A stretch of DNA of 64,000 nt from CAWKMN01 sp963850765 (GTDB lineage Bacteria > Chloroflexota > Anaerolineae > Aggregatilineales > Aggregatilineaceae), in assembly GCA_963850765.1 (NCBI GenBank), contig CAWKMN010000006.1, positions 186,001-250,000 on the forward strand, in the 5' to 3' direction. Each line of letters begins with the position of its first letter. Within the stretch, counting starts at the first letter, position 1. Below the pieces are notes generated by a model. The model saw only the letters and a program-made list of their open reading frames with translations. It searched no databases and had not been told where the DNA came from. Below are positions 10,341 to 20,568 of this stretch, piece by piece. The position numbers and the translations under genes were made by a program.

Positions 10341-10811
10341 TTACCAGCGATAACTCGCGAACGCCCGGTTGGCTTCCGCCATGCGGTGCGTATCTTCTTT
10401 CTTTTTGATGGCATTACCCTGCCCGCCCGCGGCATCCATGAATTCCGCGGCGAGCTTTTCCGCCATGCTGCGTCCCCCGCGCGAACGCGACGCCGCCATG
10501 ATCCAGCGGATCGCCAGCGACAGGGCGCGGTGCGGATCAACTTCGACCGGCACCTGATAGGTCGAGCCACCCACACGGCGCGGCTTGACTTCCAGAACCG
10601 GGGTGACATTACGGAGCGCCTGCTCGAAGATCTCCACGGGATCGCGCTTGGCGCGTTCTTCAATGATTTCGAGCGCACCGTAGATCACGCGCAGGGCCGT
10701 GCTCTTTTTGCCACCGCGCATCATGCGGTTGACAAACATGCTGACATGGACGTTGTTGTACTTCACGTCCGGGTCGGCTTCACGCTTAGGTGGTTTAAAC
10801 CGTCTTGCCAT
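10341..10811 (-). CDS. rpsG: 30S ribosomal protein S7
   Basis: S7, 156 aa, nucleates 30S-head assembly. Family stretches include NRMMRGGKKSTALRVIYGAL, NVTPVLEVKPRRVGGSTYQV and the C-terminal RMAEANRAFASYRW. It is intact, 21 bp after rpsL. In enterobacteria S7 is the translational repressor of the str operon; no equivalent structure could be assigned here. Confidence 0.97.
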   Translation of the reverse strand: MARRFKPPKREADPDVKYNNVHVSMFVNRMMRGGKKSTALRVIYGALEIIEERAKRDPVEIFEQALRNVTPVLEVKPRRVGGSTYQVPVEVDPHRALSLAIRWIMAASRSRGGRSMAEKLAAEFMDAAGGQGNAIKKKEDTHRMAEANRAFASYRW

Positions 10812-10832
10812 AATCTCTACTCCCGAAGTGCC

Positions 10833-11273
10833 TTATTTCTTCTTGGCTGCGGCGCCCTTCTTGCCCCGCTTGGCGCCGTACTTGCTGCGGGCCTGCTCAC
10901 GGTTGGCGACGCCATCCGCATCCAGCGTGCCGCGCACGATGTGATACCGAACGCCGGGCAGATCCTTCACACGACCACCGCGCACGAGAACCACACTGTG
11001 CTCCTGTAGACCGTGTCCTTCACCGGGAATGTAAGCGGTGACTTCGATGCCGTTGGTGAGACGCACACGCGCCACCTTCCGCAGCGCCGAATTCGGCTTC
11101 TTGGGGGTCATGGTCTTGACCTGGGTGCAGACGCCGCGCTTCTGGGGCGAGCCCTTGGGCTGGTGGGTGCGCCGCTGCGAATAGGAGTTGAACGTATACT
11201 GCAGGGCTGGAGCCTTGCTCTTTTTCCTCTTGGGGGTACGACCCTTACGAACCAACTGGTTGATTGTCGGCAT
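10833..11273 (-). CDS. rpsL: 30S ribosomal protein S12 with internal insertion
   Basis: Decoding-centre protein S12. From ATG 11273 it is 146 aa, against about 124-137 for most bacteria; an in-frame extension to 11390 lacks similarity. The start MPTINQLVRKGR and core PQKRGVC, TPKKPNSALRKVARV, PGEGHGLQEHSVVLVRGGR are classical. Between PAL (22-24) and PQKRGVC (43-49) lies an 18-residue aromatic/basic loop including QYTFNSYSQRRTHQPKG, where the usual spacing is about 3. The streptomycin-relevant lysines (KKPNS and the region around GHGLQ) look wild type. The insertion is probably lineage-specific rather than an error, since the frame is intact. Confidence 0.97.
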   Translation of the reverse strand: MPTINQLVRKGRTPKRKKSKAPALQYTFNSYSQRRTHQPKGSPQKRGVCTQVKTMTPKKPNSALRKVARVRLTNGIEVTAYIPGEGHGLQEHSVVLVRGGRVKDLPGVRYHIVRGTLDADGVANREQARSKYGAKRGKKGAAAKKK

Positions 11274-11342
11274 ACCTGCCTGCCTCCATCTGAGCCAAAT
11301 GCTTTGGCAAAAACTGGCGATAATCTTGGCTTGGTGGTGCAA

Positions 11343-11364
11343 TAACGGGCGATATCGCCCGTTA
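11343..11364. promoter_or_regulatory. Perfect 22-bp palindrome in the str-operon leader
   Basis: The core AACGGGCGATATCGCCCGTT (11344-11363) is perfectly self-complementary and extends by a T-A pair on each side. It lies about 70 nt upstream of rpsL and 128 nt downstream of the -10 element, inside the predicted untranslated leader. It could be a protein operator or a long RNA hairpin controlling the ribosomal operon. It lacks a following T-run. Confidence 0.5.
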
Positions 11365-11491
11365 GCCTTGCAAAACGAGAGGCCATCCAAACTGTTGGCA
11401 CTGGTGGCCTCGCGTCCGATACCTCATCCAATTCGGCCGCCATTGCCCTGACATAGTGCAGGGTTGACGCCGTCCGAGTGATAACAGGGTC

Positions 11492-11520
11492 AGTTTAGCA
11501 TCTCGCTTCGGGGCTGTCAA
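11492..11520 (-). promoter_or_regulatory. Predicted sigma-70 promoter of the str-S10-spc operon
   Basis: On the minus strand TTGACA (11520-11515, a perfect -35) is followed after exactly 17 bp by TAAACT (11497-11492, 4 of 6 consensus). Transcription would start near 11485, giving a leader of about 210 nt before rpsL. The -35 box overlaps the stop codon of the upstream histidine kinase gene. Confidence 0.7.
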
Positions 11521-13493
11521 GGCTGATTCCCGGCGTTGTCCTCCTCTGGTGGGCGCGTATTGTGGATCGGCAGGTCGATCACAAACGTCGTGCCTTCGTC
11601 TGGCCGATCATCACTCATCACGCCGATCCGGCCCTGGTGAAGCTGCACGATCTCCTTGGCCAGCGCCAGCCCCAGCCCGGTGCCCGGCGTGCCCGATTCC
11701 AGCCCCACCTTGCCGCGAAAGAAACGCTCGAACAGGCGCGGGCGGTCGTCGGGGTTGATGCCCGGCCCGGTATCCTGCACCAGCAGCCGGCCCCAGATCT
11801 GCCCGTTGGAGAGTTGAGTCTCGGTGCGCACCGTGATCCGGCCGCCGGGCGGGGTGTAATTGAGCGCATTGGTCAGCAGAATGCTGATGCCCTGGCCGAG
11901 CAGTCGCTCATCGGCCAGGACGATGGGCGAATTCAGGGTTCCTTCAAAGCGCAGGCTCAAGCCCTTAAGCTCAGCCAGCGGCGTGCGGTCCAGCACGTAC
12001 TGCTCGGCCAGCGCGTTCAGGCTGATCGGGGCGGGGTTAAACGGCACGCGGCCCTGGTCGAGCCGGGACAGGTGCAGCAACCCATCGATAATGTGGGCCA
12101 GCCGGTCGGTCTCACGCCGGATCACGGCCAGGTGCTCACCCACTCGTTCGGATCGACTGTCAGCAAATACTGGTGCAGCTTCAGGCTGGTGATCGGGGTG
12201 CGCAGTTCGTGCGTGACGTTCGAGACGAACTCATCTTTGACCCGGCTCAGTTCCATCAGATGCTCGTTGGCGTTTTTGAGCTCGAACGTGCGCTGCCGGA
12301 CCAGATCCTCCAGATGATCGCGGTATTTTTTGAGGGCGGCTTCGGACCGTTTGCGCTCGGCGATATTCCGCACGTAAACCACCGTCAACGATTCGCCGCC
12401 CACGCTGGTGAGCTGGACACTGACTTCCGTCGGGAAAACGCTGCCGTCCTTGTGAATACCTTCCGACTCTAGGAAGGCGGTCCCCGTGGCGGCAAGCTGG
12501 GCGTTCATCTCCGGGATGAGCGCTTCGAGCGTGGCAGGTGGGATCAAGTCGCTTGAGTGGAGCCCGAGCAGTTCCGCTTTGGTATAGCCGTGCATTTCGT
12601 GTGCCCGACCATTACAGTCCCGGATGCCGCCTTCCATGTCTTCGAGAAAGATTGCATCCATGGATGTTTCGAACAGCGTCCGGTAACGAACCTCGTTGGC
12701 GCGCAAGGCTTCTTCGGCCTGTTGGCGCGCGGTGATATCACTGCCAAAACCGACAACCTGAATCAGACCGCCGGTGCTGTCGTACTCGTTAATCGAGTTC
12801 CACAGAATGGTGCGTTTTTCGCCGTCTTTGGTCGTCAGCACCATTTCGTAATTATGCACGTCGCCGCGCTGAAACTCTTCAAACAGGTGGTTGACCTGCT
12901 CGTAATCGTCACCCGGATAAAAAAGCTGCCAGGCGTTTTGCCCAACCATTTCCGCGGCGCTGTAGCCGGTGATCGATTCGGCGGCCGGGTTGACAAACTG
13001 GATGACGCCATCCGAGATCCATTCCACAGATGATCGCGGGCGTGTTGGTGATGATGCGCTCCGAATGGGCCTGGGCCAATCGCAAGGCCTGCTCTGCCGT
13101 CTGGCGAGCGCGGCGTTCTTGCGCCTCTCGCAGTTCGCGCTGCACGGCGGGCACCAGCCGCGAAAGCCGATCCTTCATAATATAATCACGGGCACCGGCC
13201 AGCATGGTGTTCACGGCGATGTCTTCTCCGATTGTCCCCGACACCACGATAAAAGGCGTATCGTTGCCCAACTCGCGGAACAAGCGCAGGGCTTCTAACC
13301 CGTTGAAGTGCGGCAAGACATAATCACACACAATCAGATCCCACGCCTGATCACATAATGCCTCCTGCATCGCGTCAGCCGTCTCGACCCGTTCATAAGT
13401 CGGATCAAAACCGCCCCGCCGCAGCTCGCGCAGCAGCAGCAGGGTATCGTCTTCGGAGTCCTCAATGATCAGTACGTGAAGTGGTATCGACAT
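11517..13493 (-). CDS. Hybrid REC-PAS-PAS sensor histidine kinase (two frameshifts)
   Basis: Cytosolic two-component hybrid, about 658 aa when rejoined. In order: receiver domain (about 5-120; acceptor Asp in LIVCDYVLP), two PAS domains (about 150-255 and 260-375; second ends EVSVQLTSVGGESLTVVYVR), HisKA with phospho-accepting His in VTHELRTP, and HATPase_c with N-box LLTNALNY, DTGPGI and GTGLGLALAKE. Three frames carry consecutive pieces. Breaks are near 13020 (PAIIC to SDGVIQFVNPAAE) and near 12143 (TVDPNE to VGEHLAVIRRETD). No membrane segment is seen, so input is probably phosphorelay from the upstream kinase or an internal signal. It is the last gene of a three-gene signalling operon. 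Confidence 0.85.
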
Positions 13494-13512
13494 CCCTGGT
13501 TCCTTCTGGCCC

Positions 13513-13977
13513 CTATGGATGGGGCGGCAGCTTGTTCAGCAGCAGCCAGTACAGACCAAGCTGCTGGACGGCTTCCACAAACTGATTGAAGTCTACAGGC
13601 TTACGAATGTAACTGTTCGCACCAAGACGGTAGCTTTCGGCAATATCCTGCTCTTCGTCCGATGAGGTGAGAACCACCACCGGAAGCAGCGCGGTACGGG
13701 TATCGGCGCGCAGGCGGCGCAGGACGTCCAGCCCATCCAGTTTGGGCAGCTTCAGGTCGAGCAGAACCACCGCCGGGTTTTTCTGGCCGTCGCGCCCGGC
13801 GTAAGCGCCTGTCCCAAAGAGATAGTCCAGGGCCTCAACCCCATCATGCGCGACAATCACCTCATTGGCGATATTGCTCCGGCGCAGCGCCCGCAGCGTG
13901 AGGATCTCGTCGTCGGGGTTGTTTTCAACCAGCAGAATTGGTCCATTGTTCACCCGCCTGCTCCTGAAATCTGTCAT
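13513..13977 (-). CDS. Single-domain response regulator (Rcp1-like)
   Basis: Stand-alone receiver of 154 aa, without a DNA-binding domain. The acidic pocket is in NNPDDEILTLRALRR, the phospho-acceptor is Asp in VVLLDLKLPKLDGLDVLRRL, followed by the conserved Thr/Ser in VVLTSSDEEQD and the Lys in YIRKPVDFNQF. The pattern matches the Rcp1/phytochrome-associated receiver group. Its start overlaps the upstream kinase stop by 4 nt (ATGA), and the REC-PAS kinase follows 19 bp later. It is likely a phosphate shuttle between the two kinases. Confidence 0.9.
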   Translation of the reverse strand: MTDFRSRRVNNGPILLVENNPDDEILTLRALRRSNIANEVIVAHDGVEALDYLFGTGAYAGRDGQKNPAVVLLDLKLPKLDGLDVLRRLRADTRTALLPVVVLTSSDEEQDIAESYRLGANSYIRKPVDFNQFVEAVQQLGLYWLLLNKLPPHP

Positions 13978-16654
13978 AACGTAAAGTAGAATGTCGCTCC
14001 TTGTTCAACCACGCCTTCGGCCCAGACTCGCCCTCCATGCCGGTGAACGATCCGCTGGACCGTTGCCAGCCCGATGCCGGTGCCTTCAAACTCGATTTCG
14101 GTGTGCAGACGTTGGAATGCACCAAAGAGTTTGCCGGCATAGCTCATATCGAAGCCGGCGCCATTGTCGCGGACATAGTAAGTCGTCTGTCCATCACCTT
14201 CAGTATAACCGAACTCAATGCGTGCATGGGAACGTTTGCCGGTGAATTTCCAGGCATTGCCCAGCAAGTTTTCCAGCAGCACGCGCAGCAGCCGCACATC
14301 CCCGTAGGCCGGGGCCGGGCTGGTTATCACCCCATCAATCTGTCGAGCGGGATCCTGCGCCTGTAATTCCTGAATAATCTCACCAGCGAGGATGCCCAGG
14401 TCGACGTATTCCCGGTGCATTTCGCGCCGCGAAATTCGCGACAGCACCAGCAGATCGTCGATTAGCTGCGACATCCGCTGGCTCGCCGCACGCACCCGCC
14501 GTAAGTAATCCTGCGCGTCGCTGTCGAGCCGGTGCCCGTAGTCTTCCAGCAATGCCTGGCTGAACCCATCGATACCGCGCAGGGGCGCGCGCAGGTCATG
14601 CGACACCGAATAGGCGAACGCTTCCAATTCCTGGTTGACGGCCGCCAGTTCGGCGGTGCGCTCGTTGACGCGCTGTTCCAGTTCGGCGGCGTAATTCTGG
14701 ACGCGCTCGTATAGTCTGGCGTTTTCAATGGTGATTGCCAGCTGGTCCGCCACGATTTGCAGCGTGGATTCATCGGCCTCCGAAAAGGCGTTGCGGGCGG
14801 TGCTCTGGACGTCCAGCACGCCGATCACAATCCCCTTGGATTTGATCGGCACGGCCAGCTCAGACCGGGTTTGCAGCCCTTCCAGCACGGAGAAATAACG
14901 CTCGTCCTGGGTGACATCGGGCACCGAGAGCGGCCGGCCTTGCTCGGCCACCCACCCGGTAATACTCTGCGATCCGATCGGCTGATGGTGTTGTCCTTCC
15001 AGCAGTTGGAATGCCGGGAGAGTCGCCGCACGGATCACCATATCTTCATCCGTCACGAGCCGGATGATCACATTATAATAATGAAACATATCGCCAATCA
15101 GATGCACGGCCCGATGCAGCAGATCGTCAAGATCGAGGATGGCCGTGGTCTGCTGGCCCACCCGCGCGACCAGCTCCAGCCGCATGGCGCGCTTGTGGAG
15201 CTGCATTTCAGCCTGTTTGCGCGCGGTGATCTCCTGAAACGCGATGACCATCTTGCCGGGTGTCGTCTGAAAGGCGTACAGTTCGAAGTTGCCTTTAGGA
15301 TTGGTCAGTTCGGTTTGCCAGAACTGGCCCTGCCGGGCGATCTGCTCGTAACGCTCCAATTCGCCCGTCTCGACCACCCAGGGAAAAAGCTCGTCAAGCG
15401 GGCGGGCCACGACCTGCTCAGGTTGGAAGTTAAGCAGCTTTTCTGCCGCCGGGTTGATGCCGGTCAGGATAAGCTGTCCCCGGAATCCAGTTCGTACATA
15501 CAGAAGCCGAGGGGAATCAATTCGATGATATTGTGCGATCGCAGCTCGCTTTCTTCGAGGGCCCGCTGCGCCGCTTCGAGATCGCGCACCTGCCGTTCCA
15601 GATCGGCCAAGGAATGGGCAAGCTGGTCGGCCATCCGGTTGAAGGTGATCGCCAGATCCTCGATCTCGTCCCCCGTGTGGATGACCGCCACCCGTTTCGA
15701 CAGGTCTCCCGCGCTGATCGCTTGCGCCGCCGACAGCAGTGAGGTAATCGGGTGAACGATCCGCGCAACGGAGCCTGTCACCAGCAGCACCGCGATCAAC
15801 AAGGCAGCCGCCGTCACCAGCAGCGTCACCATGCCCAGGTTGATCGCCAACTCAAACGCCTGCGTGACCGAGCGTTCCACCACCACGCGAAATTCCCGGT
15901 CGCCCAACTGGATCGGACGGGATACCAGGAGCGTATTCTCCCCAAACAAGCCAGAGGTTAGGCCGTCCCTGGGCGGAGCCGTGAAGGTTGTACCCTTCAG
16001 CACCACCGAGGGATTCTGATGGGCGATGACACGCCCCTCCGCATCCACCACATAAATCAACTCCCCTTCGCGCAACTCAAGGCCGGCAATCAGGTTCCAG
16101 ATCGCTTTTAAGCGGAAGTCGGCTGCCAATACCGAGACCAGATCGCCTGTGCGAAGGTCGAATACCGGCACCGCGATGGTCATCTCCGGCTCATACGTGG
16201 TTGAATCGAAGTATACCGGGCTGTAATAAACGTGGCGCGTATCAGCCGGAACCACAAACTCGGGCTCCTGTGCCCGGCTCGCCAGGCCGCCTTCGGGAAC
16301 GACTTCATTGCGGGAGACTCGCGCCTGCTCATCTCCGTCTTTATCCAGCAGGGTTAGCTCCTGGTAGACGGGATGGTAGGCCATCAGAATTTCGATCAGG
16401 GCGCGGCGATCATTCGGCTGCGAGGAAGACAGCCCATAGAGCTCATTCGCCAGGAGCCGGAGTTCGCTCTCGCGCGTCTGGACGAATGTGGTGATCTCTG
16501 TGCCGACATAGTCCGCGGTCGCCCCTTGCGACGCCAGGGCTTCCTGGCGCAGGTTATCGTAGGTGTAGCGACTCAAAATCGCGGTGACGACGATCAAGGG
16601 GCCGACGGCCAGCCCCACAAACGTCAGGAGCAGGCGGTTACGTAGTCTGAACAT
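13974..16654 (-). CDS. Membrane sensor histidine kinase, Cache-HAMP-PAS-GAF (one frameshift)
   Basis: About 893 aa when rejoined. Order: TM1 (about 7-29), extracytoplasmic Cache-like sensor (30-270; contains YYSPVYFDSTTYEPEMTIAV), TM2 (about 275-300), HAMP (INPITS-like IVHPITSLLSAAQAI), coiled coil, PAS (ending FQEITARKQAEMQ), GAF (about 490-640; SITGWVAEQGRPLSVPDV), coiled coil, HisKA (His in VSHDLRAPLRG) and HATPase_c (LLGNAWKF, DNGAGFDM, GTGIGLATV). The frame changes near 15480, inside PAS, where YELDSGD continues as LILTGINPAAEKLLNFQPEQ. A TATAAT-like element sits at 16709-16714 upstream, without a clear -35. It heads the signalling operon. Confidence 0.86.
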
Positions 16655-16934
16655 ACGTCACCTCAAGATGGACACCCGCGTCAAGGTGTCATCAGACTTT
16701 GCCCCATTATTATAATATCGGTGTGTCAGGATGCGAGAAGGTATATTTTGTCTTATTGGTCGCTGGCTTTTAGTCGGTGTCCTACGCGAACAGGCAGCAA
16801 GCCTCACCCCTTAACCCCCAGCCCCTTTTCCCCTCTCCACAGTGTGGAGAGGGGCCAGGGGTGAGGCTAACCGGCTGATGGCAGCCACGCAAAAATTCGG
16901 GCAGATAGGCAACGATCAGTTAGGCGCTCCGCTC
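16655..16934. other. Intergenic region between sdhD end and kinase start
   Basis: No ORF is supported. The kinase-proximal part is relatively AT-rich, with a TATAAT-like hexamer on the minus strand (16714-16709). The sdhD-proximal half holds the palindromic repeat described separately at 16800-16868. Nothing else is recognised. Confidence 0.5.
16800..16868. repeat. Palindromic intergenic repeat, family A copy 1
   Basis: Nested inverted repeat. Outer arms AGCCTCACCCC (16800-16810) and GGGGTGAGGCT (16858-16868) are perfect. Inner arms CCCCTCTCCAC (16830-16840) and GTGGAGAGGGG (16844-16854) enclose a 3-nt loop. It lies just 3' of sdhD. The outer arms recur at 46137-46259 and the inner type in all the copies listed here. 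Confidence 0.8.
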
Positions 16935-17250
16935 TTAAAACGCCAGGATCGTCTGCGTGCCGTAGACAAACAGCAGCGCCCCGGCCACCACCGAAACCCA
17001 GGCCAGCGCCCGCCGGTATATGTTGAACCGCTCCAGGTCGGTGATCACCATATACGCGCCGCGTCAGCGCGTGGACCAGCACCGCCGCCAAAAACGCGAT
17101 GTCGATGGCTTTCCACACCGGGTCGTCCAGCCGTTCCAGCACGCGGTTGACGTCGATATGTCCCGGCGGATAATGGACCACGACCATGTGCAGAGTCAGG
17201 AAAATGACCAGCGCCACGGCGCTCCACCGCTGCATCAGAAAGATTCGCAT
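16935..17250 (-). CDS. sdhD: Succinate dehydrogenase membrane anchor SdhD (frameshift)
   Basis: Small hydrophobic anchor of succinate dehydrogenase (complex II), about 104 aa when corrected. The first frame reads MRIFLMQRWSAVALVIFLTL, HMVVVHYPPGHIDVNRVLER and FLAAVLVHALT. The continuation AYMVITDLERFNIYRRALAW, then VVAGALLFVYGTQTILAF, is in the next frame to TAA at 16935. The break is near 17060. Three membrane helices carry candidate haem or quinone His residues (LHMVVVH, VLVHALT). It starts 12 bp after sdhC. Assignment rests on topology and operon context. Confidence 0.8.
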
Positions 17251-17262
17251 GATCGATCCTCC

Positions 17263-17607
17263 TCACTCCAACGCGAACAGCAGAATCGGCACGCCGCCCG
17301 CAATGACCAGCATGGCGGAGACGGCTATCGTGGCGTAGAACAGGCTCTTGCGGTAGTCGGTCACGTCCAGATAATGCACGATCAACAGGCGAATGCCGTC
17401 GATGCCGTGATAGACCACCGCCGCCAGCAGCGCGATCTCCGCCAGCCGGAACAGGGGCTTGCCCAGAAATTCCATGCGATCGTTAAACGTCTCCGCACCG
17501 CCGTTGATCCCGCCAATCACCCACATGTGCATCAGCAGGTAGATCACCAGCGCGATTCCGGTCAGGCGGCGCAGGACGAAGCTTATAAATCCTGTGCTGC
17601 GATACAT
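17263..17607 (-). CDS. sdhC: Succinate dehydrogenase cytochrome b subunit SdhC
   Basis: Membrane anchor of 114 aa with three predicted helices. The start MYRSTGFISFVLRRLTGIAL, with Ser and Arg in the quinone-proximal segment, then YLLMHMWVIGG with a candidate haem-ligating His, and VVYHGIDGIRLLIVHYLD match the SdhC/cytochrome b556 family. Intact. It is separated from sdhB by a 247-bp repeat-rich spacer, yet orientation and order (A-B-C-D) indicate one operon. Confidence 0.85.
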   Translation of the reverse strand: MYRSTGFISFVLRRLTGIALVIYLLMHMWVIGGINGGAETFNDRMEFLGKPLFRLAEIALLAAVVYHGIDGIRLLIVHYLDVTDYRKSLFYATIAVSAMLVIAGGVPILLFALE

Positions 17608-17854
17608 CCATGAGACTCCTTGGTTTTTAGTTGTTGGTTATTGGTTGTTAGTTGACAGTGATCAGTTTTCAGTTGGCAGCTGACGCCGGACGTTAATGCA
17701 GATTAAGAAAATAAGCGGATCAGGTCGCGTAGGGGCGGACCGCGGTCCGCGCGACCGGGAGCACACAGAGGTGCTCCCCTGCAAAAGGTTATGCGATAGT
17801 ACTTAACTTATTAACCGGCGGTGTCCTACTGAGCACTGCTTACTGTTCTACTGT
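17608..17854. repeat. Repeat-rich spacer between sdhB and sdhC
   Basis: No gene. At 17622-17672 and 17819-17868 lie degenerate tandem units of the type TTGGTTATTGG, CAGTTTTCAGTTGGCAG and CTGTTCACTGTTCACT (family B). Between them, 17723-17756 forms a nested hairpin around the perfect 16-bp palindrome GCGGACCGCGGTCCGC (17735-17750). A second hairpin, GAGCAC/GTGCTC, follows at about 17760-17777. The hairpin and the GTAGGGGCG-type sequence resemble other elements at 20706 and 27609. Confidence 0.7.
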
Positions 17855-18644
17855 TCACTGTTCACTCTCAATCGGCTCGTTGAGATGCGTCTGGCGCTCG
17901 GTGCGCGCCGCGTCGAATGCCCGGCGCTTGATGGCGAGCTTGCGCAGCGTCTCAATCGCCGCCGTGGGATTCAGCCCCTTGGGGCAGGCGTCGATACAGT
18001 TAAAGATCGTGTGGCAGCGATACACGCCGTCCCCGCCGTCCAGATCGTCCAGACGTTCCAGCGGGGCGGAATCGCGCGGGTCCATCACGCGCAGAAAGGC
18101 TTTCAGCAGCGCGTGCGGGCCGATGTACTTTTTATTCAGCGCGATCACCTGGCACGACGAATAACACGCGCCGCACATGATACAGTGCTCCGCATCGCGC
18201 AGCGCCGCGTGTTCGGCGGGACTCATGCGGAACTCTTTGTCAGGGACGTTCTCCGGCGGGATCAGCCATGGCTTGACGCGGAGATACTGCTCCCAGAACG
18301 TGCTGCGGTCCACCACCAGATCCTTGATGATCGGCAGGTAGGGCAGCGGCCGGATCGTCACGCAGCCGCTTCGATCGATGTGGTCGCGCAGCGGTGTATC
18401 GCAGACCAGCATGTTCTTGCCGTTGATGTTCATCGCGCAGCTTCCGCAGATGGCATGGCGGCACGAGCGCCGGAAGGTGACGCTGCCGTCCTGCTCCTCT
18501 TTGATCTCGTGCAGGGCGTCCAGAATCGTCTTGCCGGGCGTGGCGTCGATCTGTGAACGCCTGCAAATACGGTTTTTGGTCCACATCCGGGTTAAAGCGC
18601 TGGATGCGGACCGTCACTTTGGGCACAGAACCATTATGGGACAT
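17855..18644 (-). CDS. sdhB: Succinate dehydrogenase iron-sulfur subunit SdhB (frameshift)
   Basis: Electron-transfer subunit of complex II, about 263 aa when corrected. The true N-terminus MSHNGSVPKVTVRIQRFNPD and KPYLQAFT is in one frame. The rest resumes as QIDATPGKTILDALHEIKEE in the next, with a break near 18553 (one base missing). Clusters: [2Fe-2S] in CRHAICGSC plus a later Cys in MLVCDTP, and two ferredoxin-like groups in CIMCGACYSSCQ and CHTIFNCIDACPKG for [4Fe-4S] and [3Fe-4S]. A shorter start at 18586 would lose the first ferredoxin strands. It follows sdhA by 119 bp. Confidence 0.93.
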
Positions 18645-18763
18645 TCAATCCAATGCCTCCTGGCACATCAGTAGTAGACAGTGGTCAGTGATGCAGTTTA
18701 CAGTGACAGCTTGACTTCCCACGGCCTCGAACTGACCACTGAAAACTGTTAACTGTCCACTTC
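18645..18763. repeat. CAGT-type repeat spacer between sdhA and sdhB
   Basis: Contains degenerate family B units (GTAGACAGTGGTCAGTG, GTTTACAGTGACAG, ACTGACCACTGAAAACTG, TTAACTGTCC), with both orientations present, so the spacer can fold back on itself. No ORF. Confidence 0.7.
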
Positions 18764-20568
18764 TTAGTACTTTCTCTCCTGCGGCGGATACTTTTCCCAG
18801 TCGATGTTGACGTCTTTATAGCCGATGACCGGGCCATCGGGGCCGGGAGACGCCAGCGTGTGCTTGAGCCAGTGTGTATCGTCGCGCTGCGGATAGTCCG
18901 TGCGCCAGTGCGCGCCCCGGCTTTCCGTGCGGGTTAACGCGCTGGCGACCACCACTTCGCTGAAGATCAGCAGGTTTTCCGTTTCCAGCGCGCCGAGCAC
19001 ATCCGTATTAAAGCGTTTGCTCTGATCCATCACGCGGGCGCTCTCGAACCGCCCCTGCAACTCGCTTGATCGCAGCCAGCGCCGCGCGGAGCCGGGCATC
19101 GTCGCGGAAAATACCGCAGTTGTTGGTCATCGACTCTTTCAACTCGCGTCCGATCTTGCCCCACGATTCGCCGGAACCCTTTGGCGGATCGGACATCAGG
19201 CGCGCGATCCGCTCGCGCGTTTTCGCCGCGGGATCACCGCTGATCGGGGCAAGCTGCGCGCCGCCCTTGATAAACGCGGCGATCGCATAACCCGCCCGCC
19301 GCCCAAAGACGGACGCATCGAGCAGGCTGTTCGTCCCCAGCCGGTTCGCGCCATGCACGCTGATACACGAGCATTCGCCGGCGGCATAAAAGCCGGTGAC
19401 GGGGGTGCTGTCCGCGTCCCGGATCACCTGCCCGTCGGCGTTGGTAGGGATGCCGCCCATGCTGTAATGCGCGGTGGGCTGGATCGGGACACTGCTCGTC
19501 GATGATGTCCACGCCGACAAAGCGCAGCGCAATATCGCGCACCTGCGGCAGGCGCTCCATGATCTTCTCGCGGCCCAGGTGGCGCAGGTCCAGATAGATG
19601 CCCTGGCCGTCACTCCCCACGCCGCGCCCCTCGTCGATCTCCTGCTGTTCGGAGCGGCTGACCAGATCGCGCGGGGCGAGTTCCATCTTACTCGCGGCGT
19701 ATTTCTCCATGAAGCGATCGCCGTTTTTGTTGCGCAGATAGCCGCCTTCGCCGCGACACGCTTCGCTCATCAGGATGCCGTGTTGGTAGATGCCGGTGGG
19801 GTGGTACTGCACGAATTCCATATCCATCAGCGGCACCCCGGCGCGGTAGGCGAGCGCCACGCCGTCGCCGGTGTTCGCGTGCGCGTTGGAGGTGATCTTC
19901 CACGCGCGCCCATAGCCGCCCGTGCCGAACATGACCGCTTTGGCGCGCATGGTGTGGATGTCGCCGGTGTGCATGTTCATGGCGACGACGCCCTTACACA
20001 CGTTGTCCTCGATGATCAGGTCGAGCGCGCACCATTCGCTGTAAAACTTGACGCCGTGTTTGTGCGCCTGCTCGTGGATCGTGTGCAGCAGGACATGCCC
20101 TGTCCAGTCGGCGGAGTAGTTGGCGCGGGGCGTGCTGTGACCGCCAAAACGCCGCTGCGCGATGCGGCCATCGGGCGTCCGGCTGAACACACAGCCCATA
20201 TGCTCGTATTCGTACAAAATATCAATCGCGTCTTTGACCATGATCTCGATCGCGTCCTGGTCGCCGAGCCAGTCCGACCCTTTGATGGTGTCGAACATAT
20301 GCAGCTCCCAGCTATCGATCGGGTCGGCATCCGGGGGAATTTGCTCCAGGGGGCCTTCGGAGCCGGTGCCGGGGATCGGGCGCACGTTGTTGAGCGCCGC
20401 CGCGATCCCACCCTGCGCCGCGCCGCTGTGCGATCGCAGCGGGTGGATCTTCGACAGCACGGCGACATCGCTGACGCCTTCCTGCCTGGCGATCATCGCC
20501 GCCCAGGTCCCCGCCAGACCCGCGCCGACGACGATCACATCGTGGGTGATCTCTTGTAAATCTGCCAT
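18764..20568 (-). CDS. sdhA: Succinate dehydrogenase flavoprotein SdhA (two frameshifts)
   Basis: Catalytic FAD subunit of complex II, about 601 aa when corrected. FAD-binding GxGxxG is in VIVVGAGLAGTWAAMIARQE (11-30). The flavin-linking His is in the HSGAAQGGIAA segment, and the active-site region is FVQYHPTGIYQHGIL with the nearby ARDLVSRSEQQEI. The frame changes near 19490 (GVDIIDEQ to VPIQPTAHYSMGGIPTNADG) and near 19066 (LRAALAAIK to SELQGRFESARVMDQSKRFN). The tail ends YPPQERKY. The start has GAGGGAG 6 bp upstream. It is the first gene of sdhABCD. Confidence 0.94.
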
